Assembly (NCBI GenBank): GCA_023393915.1
Contig: JAEXBS010000054.1
Coordinates: 1 to 64,000, forward strand
Direction: 5' to 3'
DNA from: Bacteroidota bacterium
Lineage (GTDB): Bacteria; Bacteroidota; Bacteroidia; Flavobacteriales; Weeksellaceae
Length of the DNA stretch: 64,000 nt
Shown: piece by piece, positions 58,409-64,000 of the stretch
Numbering within the stretch: the first letter of the stretch is position 1
Layout: the number at the start of each line of letters is the position of its first letter
Notes under the pieces: generated by a model
The model's input: the letters and a program-made list of their open reading frames with translations, nothing else
Database searches by the model: none
What the model was told of the DNA's origin: nothing
Program-made: the position numbers and the translations under genes

Positions 58409-59956
58409 CAGGGAAAGAAAAAATTCACACCGAAGATCTTCTATCAGCTCAGTCTGGACGCCTTGGTGCCGGAAGATAATTTCTACAGGAAAATCCAGTC
58501 TGAACTCGGTTTGGATTTTCTCTACAAAGCCACCAGAAACTATTACGGGAAAGAAGGTCAGGCCAGCATTGATCCCGTGGTTTTCTTTAAGATCCTGCTG
58601 GTAGGCTATCTCAACAACATCAACAGCGACCGGGCTTTACTGCGGTATTGCAGCAACAGCCTGGATGTGCGCCTCTTTCTGGGGTATGACCTGGACGAGG
58701 AACTTCCCTGGCATTCCACGCTGAGCCGTACACGGCAGCTTTTTGGTGAGGAACTTTTTCTGGAACTCTTCAGGAAAGTCCTTTCGCTTTGTGTGGAGAA
58801 AGGAATGGTCCGGGGCAAACGGCAGGCCGTGGACTCGGCCTTCATCAAAGCCAATGCAAGTATGGACTCTTTGGTGGAAAAAGAAGTTCTGGAGGATGCT
58901 TCGGCGTTCGTGGATGAGCTGGAAGAAAACAGCGAATTTAAAACCACATCCACCCGAAAGAAACTGGTGGAGCAGCACCACGCCTGGAAAGAAGAAGCCT
59001 ACAAAGGCATGCCCGGCAACAATAGAAGCGAAAGAAAAGACGAGGACGGCAATACCATCCGCCCCAAATACCTGAGCAACCACACCCATTACAGCCCAAC
59101 CGATCCCGATGCGAAAATCTCGGTAAAACCCGGTAAAGCACGCCAGTTAAATTATTCCGGACAGCTGGCTGTGGACGATGCGCATCATGTAATTACCGGC
59201 GCCTGCGCGAGTACTTCGGGCAGCAAAGACAGCGTGATCTTCCCGGAGATTATGAACCAGACGCTTGAAAATCTTTCCCTTAACCAAATGCAGACCGAAG
59301 AAGTCCTAGCCGATGCCGGCTACAGCAGCGGCGAGTCTTTAAAGTACTGCAAAGAAAGAGGCATCAATGCCTACATCCCAAACTTCGGGCAATACAAGCC
59401 CGAGCGGGAAGGGTTTGAATTTGTAAAAGGAGAAAGTGAAGAAGAAGATTATTACCGCTGCACCCAAAAAGGCGGAAACCATGCCGTTTTGCCCTTCAAA
59501 AGAATCCTGACCGACAGCAAGGGTTACCGAAAGAAGAGTTACCGCAGCAGCGAGCGCGCCTGTAGTGACTGCCCGCTGAGAGCGGAGTGTTGCGGCAAGG
59601 TCACGAAGTTCAAGAAGATAGAAGACAGCATCCACAAACCCCTGTACGATGAAATGCACGAAAAACTGCGGCGCGATCCCAATTACACACGTTTCCTTAC
59701 CAAGCGGCGGAGTTCGCGCGTAGAGCCGGTGCTGGGAACCCTCATCAACCATCACAACATGAAACGGATTAATTCCCGCGGCATGAGTCAAGCCAACAAA
59801 CACGTCCTGATGGCTGCGCTGACCTACAACCTGAAAAAATACCTGAAGTTTATTACCCGCAAAATTCACCGCAACATTCAAATCATGAACCTTCCAAAAG
59901 GGAAGTTTGGGTTTTGGCGGTACCTCCTCGCCATGGCTTCACCTGTTCAAATTTAA
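58409..59956 (+). CDS. IS1182-family transposase
   Basis: From the ATG at 58409 the protein has 515 residues (MQGKKKFTPKIFYQLSLDAL). It has the N-terminal DUF772 segment (ASIDPVVFFKILLVGYLNNI) and a DDE core: RQAVDSAFIKANASMD (first Asp), LADAGYSSGE (second Asp) and a C-terminal Glu region (RRSSRVEPVLGTLINHHNMK). A Cys cluster (CSDCPLRAECCG) near 400 is typical of the family. It is about 75-80% alike in visible stretches to the copy at 63147. It is intact. Confidence 0.94.
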   Translation, partial: QGKKKFTPKIFYQLSLDALVPEDNFYRKIQSELGLDFLYKATRNYYGKEGQASIDPVVFFKILLVGYLNNINSDRALLRYCSNSLDVRLFLGYDLDEELPWHSTLSRTRQLFGEELFLELFRKVLSLCVEKGMVRGKRQAVDSAFIKANASMDSLVEKEVLEDASAFVDELEENSEFKTTSTRKKLVEQHHAWKEEAYKGMPGNNRSERKDEDGNTIRPKYLSNHTHYSPTDPDAKISVKPGKARQLNYSGQLAVDDAHHVITGACASTSGSKDSVIFPEIMNQTLENLSLNQMQTEEVLADAGYSSGESLKYCKERGINAYIPNFGQYKPEREGFEFVKGESEEEDYYRCTQKGGNHAVLPFKRILTDSKGYRKKSYRSSERACSDCPLRAECCGKVTKFKKIEDSIHKPLYDEMHEKLRRDPNYTRFLTKRRSSRVEPVLGTLINHHNMKRINSRGMSQANKHVLMAALTYNLKKYLKFITRKIHRNIQIMNLPKGKFGFWRYLLAMASPVQI

Positions 59957-59996
59957 GCCACCGGAAAATCCGAAAACTTTTACCGCTGAAAACAAA

Positions 59997-60034
59997 AACC
60001 TCCTTTAAATCGCTTTAAAAGAGGTTGTTTTTTA
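59997..60034 (+). terminator. terminator after the IS1182 transposase
   Basis: AACCTC-CTTTAAA, loop, TTTAAAAGAGGTT followed by GTTTTTT, 41 bp after the transposase stop. Confidence 0.75.
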
Positions 60035-60067
60035 TTGAACTGTCCGACCGTGACGCTAAAATCTTAG

Positions 60068-60098
60068 GTTGCGCAACGGTTACCCTTGTTGTGCGATC
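60068..60098. repeat. half inverted repeat C
   Basis: GTTGCGCAAC (a perfect palindrome, 60068-60077) followed by GGTTACCCTTGTTGTGCGATC. The part CGGTTACCCTTGTTGTGC resembles the 3' arm end CCGATGTCCTTGTTGCACAAC of repeat B. The matching 5' arm is absent, so it may be the remnant of a larger element cut by the IS or by recombination. It lies 5 bp from the response-regulator stop. Confidence 0.55.
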
Positions 60099-60102
60099 GC
60101 TC

Positions 60103-60870
60103 TTATTTTTCAATCCACTCTCGAAATATTGCCGTATTATTCTGACTGGTCTTTAAGTAAGTCTCAAATCCTCTTAATTTGATGGCAAGTGTATTTTTGT
60201 TGTACCGCTCTATTATTTCGATGTAAGGTTTGTGAACAAATTCACTTCGATTGATTCGGAAAAAGTCAGAAGGGTTAAGTTGCTGTTCTATTTCTTTTAA
60301 TGTAGATTCGGTAAGCAAGTGTTTCTTTCCTTTGCTATCGTAGGCAAAAATAACCCCTTCATTAGCTTCAAAAAACAAGATATTTTCCGTTTCTAAAAAA
60401 TAAATTCCTTGATGTGTGTTAATGGAAAAACGCTTTTTATATCGTTTTTCGGTAAAGTTTTGCTGAAAAAGTTTCGTGAGATTGACAATTGAATTATCTT
60501 CTCTCGAATCAGAATTTCTAAATAAGAGATATTTATCCCAAGCTTTTTGAAATCGTTCTTTAGAAAAAGGCTTCAATAGATAAGCGATACCATTTCCATC
60601 AAAAGCATCCATCCAAAATTGGTCATAAGCTGTGGTAAATATGATAGGGCAATCAACCTGAACTTGTCTGTAAATTTCGAAAGCATTTCCATCCAATAGT
60701 TCAATGTCTGAAAAGATGATGTCTGGTTTTTGATTTTTAAGAAACTCAACCGCATCTTCAACCGTGTCTAATTCAGCTATGATTTCGGTAGTTGAATTTA
60801 ATTCTTCAATAAATCGTTTGAGCTTTTTACGAGCTGGGATTTCGTCCTCTATAATTAGTATTTTTATCAT
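60103..60870 (-). CDS. LytTR-family response regulator
   Basis: The 255-residue protein has a receiver domain (1-120): IEDEIPARKKL (acidic pocket), FSDIELLDGNAF with the phospho-acceptor Asp near 55, TTAYDQF and YLLKPFSKERF (Lys). The LytTR DNA-binding domain is at about 150-255 (NTHQGIYFLETENILFFEAN; FFRINRSEFVHKPYIE). It is regulated by the kinase encoded just upstream, whose stop overlaps its start (ATGA). The target genes are unknown; the secreted protein at 61964 is a candidate. Confidence 0.95.
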   Translation of the reverse strand: MIKILIIEDEIPARKKLKRFIEELNSTTEIIAELDTVEDAVEFLKNQKPDIIFSDIELLDGNAFEIYRQVQVDCPIIFTTAYDQFWMDAFDGNGIAYLLKPFSKERFQKAWDKYLLFRNSDSREDNSIVNLTKLFQQNFTEKRYKKRFSINTHQGIYFLETENILFFEANEGVIFAYDSKGKKHLLTESTLKEIEQQLNPSDFFRINRSEFVHKPYIEIIERYNKNTLAIKLRGFETYLKTSQNNTAIFREWIEK

Positions 60871-61895
60871 TGGTTTTTCATATGAATAATGGGAATGGTT
60901 ACGGAAAATTCTTTTTCAGATTGATAGACTTCAATTGGATTGTCAGACAACAATTGATATTGTTCTTTCAAGTTTTTCAATGCCCTTCCCGATGTTGGCT
61001 TTATGTTTCGCTTCAGATTCATATTGTTCGAAACCACAATGTTTTCGTCAATGTGTACATTGATGCAAACAGGATTTTCTAATGTGCCCATATTGTGCTG
61101 AATGGCATTTTCAATCAGTAATTGTAGACTAAGCGGAACGACAAAACCATTACTGTTTTTTTCAATATTCAGTTGATACGTATTTCCGTATTTATGTTGA
61201 ATAAGTTTAAAATACTGTTTGGCAAAATCTATTTCTTCGTTGATATGTATTAATTCTTTTTCTGACGATCGCAATACATAACGGTAAATTTCAGCAAATT
61301 CATTCAAGAAATCAGATGCTTTGTGTTTATCTTCTTCAATTAATTGATCTAATACATTCAGATTATTAAATAAAAAATGCGGATTGAGCTGTGTTTTCAA
61401 TTGATTGATCTTACTGTCGGCAAGTGCTTTATGATAGTTCACTAATTGCTCCTGGTGTTTTTTGCTTTTATGGTAGTAGTAGTAAGCAAGAAAAAAACTA
61501 CCATAAATAAAACCGTCCAAAAAATCTGAAAATAGAGCAAGGGCAAATGTTTGTTGGTTAAAATTCTGTTCGATTTTGTTAAATATAAAAGCAATAAGAA
61601 GCCCACTTAACTGCATAATAACAACATATACGATAAGTGATGTGCCAAATATTTTCAACATTTCTTTTGTGTTGAAAACATCGGACTGCTGCGATTTTCT
61701 GATAAAGAAAAGAATCACTAAAAAAAGTAAACCTGAAGTAAGTAGAGAAGCTATTGCCGCTTCGGGTGTAAATGTATATGCATTGATATGTTGTCTTACT
61801 GAAATCCTCGTATAAATAGACTGTACATAGGCAAACAGTGTAATAAACAACAGAAAATGACGGTTTTGATATATTCTATAAAGAAGGGGTTTCAT
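60867..61895 (-). CDS. LytS/YpdA-type sensor histidine kinase
   Basis: The 342-residue protein has four hydrophobic helices in the first 140 residues, then the His_kinase domain with the phospho-His in KTQLNPHFLFNNLNVL near 170 and the ATPase N-box LQLLIENAIQHNMG near 262. The C-terminus has the G-box-like SGRALKNLKEQY. No separate periplasmic sensor domain is present, so sensing is probably within the membrane. It is translationally coupled to the LytTR regulator. Confidence 0.94.
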   Translation of the reverse strand: MKPLLYRIYQNRHFLLFITLFAYVQSIYTRISVRQHINAYTFTPEAAIASLLTSGLLFLVILFFIRKSQQSDVFNTKEMLKIFGTSLIVYVVIMQLSGLLIAFIFNKIEQNFNQQTFALALFSDFLDGFIYGSFFLAYYYYHKSKKHQEQLVNYHKALADSKINQLKTQLNPHFLFNNLNVLDQLIEEDKHKASDFLNEFAEIYRYVLRSSEKELIHINEEIDFAKQYFKLIQHKYGNTYQLNIEKNSNGFVVPLSLQLLIENAIQHNMGTLENPVCINVHIDENIVVSNNMNLKRNIKPTSGRALKNLKEQYQLLSDNPIEVYQSEKEFSVTIPIIHMKNQ

Positions 61896-61963
61896 TTCTA
61901 TATGCTAGTTTCGCAAAAATAGCCCTATAAATCGTATAAGGCTATTGGATAAATTGATTTATT

Positions 61964-62707
61964 TTATTTTTCTTCCGGGAAAGACGCAATTATTTCTCCC
62001 TTTTCATCAAAGAAATCAAGCTTTGCCTTATTACTCTTATCTACATAAAACATAGCTCTTGGGGATCCTTTATCATCAAAGAGAAACAGCCCGTTGTTTT
62101 CACTTCTGTTTTTCCCTATCATCACACGAACAGCACCTCCTACAAGACCTTGTTTTTCGTATTCTTTGTATTTTTCCCGCATCGCTTTCGGATTTGTTTT
62201 TCTAAGTTCTCCAAGCTCTTTCATAATTTCGAAAGTTTTAAGTTGAGATTCCTTACTTGGACGATCATTAAATGTCAATCCACTACTTACAATCCTTTCA
62301 TCACCTTGCTGGAAATCTGTTGCAAGTAATTGCATTACCTGATCCCCGTCATACTGGTCATACGTTAGAGAAAGTCCTGCCGAATGACCATTTTCATTTT
62401 TTTGCCCGTCATAGATAAATCCTCCGCATTCAATGCCATCTTCATTGAAAAACAACATTCCCGAACGTTTTTTTCTATCATCATTCGTTGGTCTGCCATT
62501 GATTGTGTCATTTCCGTGTGGAAATCTATCCACATTAGTTATCACCATTTTTACAGTGCCGTCTTTTTCCACGATGTTGATGCGTTCTACGTCTATTTCG
62601 TTGAATCTTTGGTTACCCATCTTTTTAAATGCAGATGTTGTAATAAAAAAAACTCCAATGACTGTAGCTAACGCAAATGTTCTTAAAAAAACTAATTCTC
62701 TGTTCAT
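61964..62707 (-). CDS. secreted or membrane-anchored hypothetical protein
   Basis: The 247-residue protein has one N-terminal hydrophobic segment (FLRTFALATVIGVFFITTSA) followed by a soluble beta-rich domain with repeated 'G-I/L-x-F-D/N-x-x-G' turns (RSGMLFFNEDGIECGGFIY; NGLFLFDDKGSPRAMFYVD). I do not recognise a named family, though similar proteins occur in Bacteroidota. It ends 69 bp from the kinase gene in the same direction, so it is probably linked to the two-component pair. Confidence 0.7.
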   Translation of the reverse strand: MNRELVFLRTFALATVIGVFFITTSAFKKMGNQRFNEIDVERINIVEKDGTVKMVITNVDRFPHGNDTINGRPTNDDRKKRSGMLFFNEDGIECGGFIYDGQKNENGHSAGLSLTYDQYDGDQVMQLLATDFQQGDERIVSSGLTFNDRPSKESQLKTFEIMKELGELRKTNPKAMREKYKEYEKQGLVGGAVRVMIGKNRSENNGLFLFDDKGSPRAMFYVDKSNKAKLDFFDEKGEIIASFPEEK

Positions 62708-62833
62708 CTTTTTTGATTTTAAATGTTTGATGAAGCAAAAATATTGTGACGTAATTTCTTGTTCAACATAAAAACAATAATTACAGGATAAAATCGAATG
62801 AACTAAGGAAATTAAGCGTTGAGTTCAGTTAGA

Positions 62834-63046
62834 GTGTCGCACAACGGAAAACGGCTTTGCGAAGGCGGGGATAAGAAAGACAAAACTTTCTATAAAAACC
62901 AAACTGAGCAAAAACCATTTTCGTTTTTTCAAACTTACGAAAAAATAAAAAACGAAATGGTTTTTTGCGGCTGAAACTGCAAAAATCTTCAACGCAAGAG
63001 ACATTCACCCCCGCTTTTGCAAAACCGATGTCCTTGTTGCACAACT
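62834..63046. repeat. long VCR-like imperfect inverted repeat B
   Basis: The 5' arm GTGTCGCACAACGGAAAACGG, then CTTTGCGAAGGCGGGG, pairs with the complement of the 3' arm CCCCGCTTTTGCAAAACCG then ATGTCCTTGTTGCACAAC. Inner pairs include GCAAAAACCATTTTCG with CGAAATGGTTTTTTGC. The total span is about 213 bp. It fills most of the 439-bp gap between the secreted gene and the second IS. The shared motif GCAAAAxCCATTTC and the end GTTGCACAACT link it to repeat A. Confidence 0.75.
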
Positions 63047-63146
63047 CAGAAATAAAGATATAAATTATTCTTTTAAACTGCGAAAAAAATGCATTAATTA
63101 ATTGATATTCAATTTGATATAAAGTTTGTTTTCCGTATATTAGCTT

Positions 63147-64000
63147 ATGCAGGGAAAGAAAACATTTGAACCAAAACTCTTCTACGAACTCAGCCTTGAT
63201 GCGCTGGTTCCCGAGGATGATTTCTATCGGATGATAGGCAGGGAAATCGACTTTAGCTTCCTCTACCGTAAGACTTCCAGGTACTACGGCGACTGTGGTC
63301 AGGAAAGCATTGATCCTACTGTCTTTTTCAAAATACTTTTAGTGGGATATCTCAATAATCTGAGCAACGACCGTGCTTTGATGCGGCTTTGCTCGGACAG
63401 TCTGAGTATCCGTTTTTTTCTGGGTTACGATTTGGACGAGAGGCTTCCGTGGCATTCCATCATTTCCAGAACCCGGGCTTTGTTTGGCGAAGATTTGTTT
63501 CTGGAACTCTTCCGCAAGGTACTCAGTCTGTGCATTGAGAGAGGCATGGTTCGAGGGAAGCGTCAGGCGGTGGACTCGTCTTTTATTAAAGCCAATGCCA
63601 GTATGGACTCTTTGGTAGAAAAAGAAGTTCTGGAAGATGCTTCAGCCTTTATAGATGAGCTGGAAGAAAACAGTGAATTTAAAACCACTTCCACCCGAAA
63701 GAAACTGGTAGAACAGCACCATGCCTGGAAAGAAGAAGCCTACAAAGGCATGCCCGGCAATAACAAAAGTACAAGGTACAATGAAGACGGAGAGGAAATC
63801 CGCCCCAAGTTTTTGAGTAACCACACGCATTACTCACCCACGGATCCGGATGCAAAAATCTCCACCAAACCGGGAAAACCACGGCATCTGAACTATGCCG
63901 GACAATTGGCTGTTGATGATAAACACCACGTGATTACCGGCGCCTGTGCCAGTACGGCAGGAAGCAAGGACAGTGCGATATTTTCCGAGATCATGGATCA
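63147..64000 (+). CDS. IS1182-family transposase (partial at right edge)
   Basis: The frame opens MQGKKTFEPKLFYELSLDAL and continues to the window end (about 284 residues) with SIDPTVFFKILLVGYLNNLS, RQAVDSSFIKANASMDSLVE and LNYAGQLAVDDKHHVITGAC. It is clearly a homolog of the copy at 58409 but differs at many positions, so it is not a recent duplicate. The left end of this IS lies between 63046 and 63147, next to repeat B. Confidence 0.92.
   Translation, partial: MQGKKTFEPKLFYELSLDALVPEDDFYRMIGREIDFSFLYRKTSRYYGDCGQESIDPTVFFKILLVGYLNNLSNDRALMRLCSDSLSIRFFLGYDLDERLPWHSIISRTRALFGEDLFLELFRKVLSLCIERGMVRGKRQAVDSSFIKANASMDSLVEKEVLEDASAFIDELEENSEFKTTSTRKKLVEQHHAWKEEAYKGMPGNNKSTRYNEDGEEIRPKFLSNHTHYSPTDPDAKISTKPGKPRHLNYAGQLAVDDKHHVITGACASTAGSKDSAIFSEIMD

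Larger units (their letters stand above)
58330..60050 (+). mobile_element. IS1182-type insertion sequence (ends approximate)
   Basis: It contains one transposase gene and a terminator after it. Clear terminal inverted repeats could not be fixed, so the limits are estimates. It lies directly beyond inverted repeat A, and the half-repeat C follows on the other side at 60068. A second related copy begins at 63147, again just beyond a repeat (B). Confidence 0.6.

Noticed and set aside
58606..59881. Several long minus-strand frames opposite the IS1182 transposase (up to 180 codons)
   Set aside because: They are mirror frames of a well-supported transposase with GC-richer codons; none has a recognisable domain.
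58087..63046. Calling the inverted repeats integron attC sites
   Set aside because: They are long and VCR-like, but the GTTRRRY/RYYYAAC cores are not met, and no IntI-type integrase is present in the window.
1..64000. CRISPR arrays, rRNA genes
   Set aside because: No regularly spaced short repeats and no rRNA-like GC-rich conserved blocks were seen on reading through; a covariance-model scan would be needed to exclude small RNAs and tRNAs with certainty.

Overview
The window reads as a low-GC chromosome segment from a member of the Bacteroidota, most likely Flavobacteriia. The support is the protein families (DUF4153, flavobacterial cold-shock protein with a basic N-terminal coil, LytTR/His_kinase pair, PadR with permease-prefix protein), the recurrent -7 promoter motif TAnnTTTG just upstream of genes, and rare Shine-Dalgarno sequences. 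The genus cannot be fixed from sequence alone.

Layout. (1) 1-897: the right end of an IS3-family element. (2) about 985-17350: an integrative genomic island lodged at the 3' end of mnmE, bounded by imperfect att repeats. It carries a broken abiE toxin-antitoxin pair, a HipBST-like tripartite toxin system, a type I restriction-modification operon (hsdM, hsdS, a DUF4145 gene, an abortive-infection gene, a two-gene cassette of unknown function, hsdR), a parA pair, an IS3 insertion inside a membrane-protein gene, and a tyrosine integrase with an early stop codon. (3) 17.3-40 kb: core genome, mostly on the minus strand: mnmE, ndk, rsgA, DAHP synthase/chorismate mutase, dnaX (with an A11 slippage site), a membrane pyrophosphatase fused to OmpA, soluble pyrophosphatase, lolD-like ATPase, pdhC, pdhA; then on the plus strand a PAP2-like protein, a BlaI-like regulator, a DUF4153 protein and thrS-infC-rpmI-rplT; then a glycosyltransferase, dapD and an NlpC/P60 lipoprotein. 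(4) 40-46 kb: small secreted proteins duplicated around an IS3-family element, a cold-shock gene with a long leader, and a secreted EEP-family phosphatase/nuclease. (5) 46-51 kb: a mutagenesis cassette of dnaE-type polymerase and dinB, divergent from an S24 repressor. (6) 51-57 kb: PadR pair, GIY-YIG protein, SDR, CorC-family protein, esterase. (7) 56.6-64 kb: accessory DNA with long VCR-like inverted repeats, each followed by an IS1182-type transposase, and gene units between them (TraB/GumN protein; LytTR two-component pair plus a secreted protein).

How the parts act together. The island concentrates anti-phage and stabilisation functions. The hsd operon shows serial gene acquisition: a duplicated hsdR start marks the scar of a cassette insertion, and hsdS has absorbed a 102-bp palindromic repeat in frame. 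Several island genes are decaying (abiEii, the integrase, the parA partner, the IS-split gene), so the island may be fixed in place. In the core, hppA and ppa both act on pyrophosphate, pdhA and pdhC form part of pyruvate dehydrogenase, and thrS-infC-rpmI-rplT is the usual translation cluster. The S24 repressor has a perfect palindrome overlapping its own start codon and probably controls itself and the divergent dinB-dnaE polymerases.

The best candidates for undescribed biology are the two-gene membrane/cytosolic cassette inside the hsd operon, the VCR-like palindromes paired with IS1182 transposases, a possible sigma-54-driven small RNA between ndk and rsgA, and the pyrophosphatase-OmpA fusion. 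No rRNA, CRISPR array or tRNA was recognised by eye.
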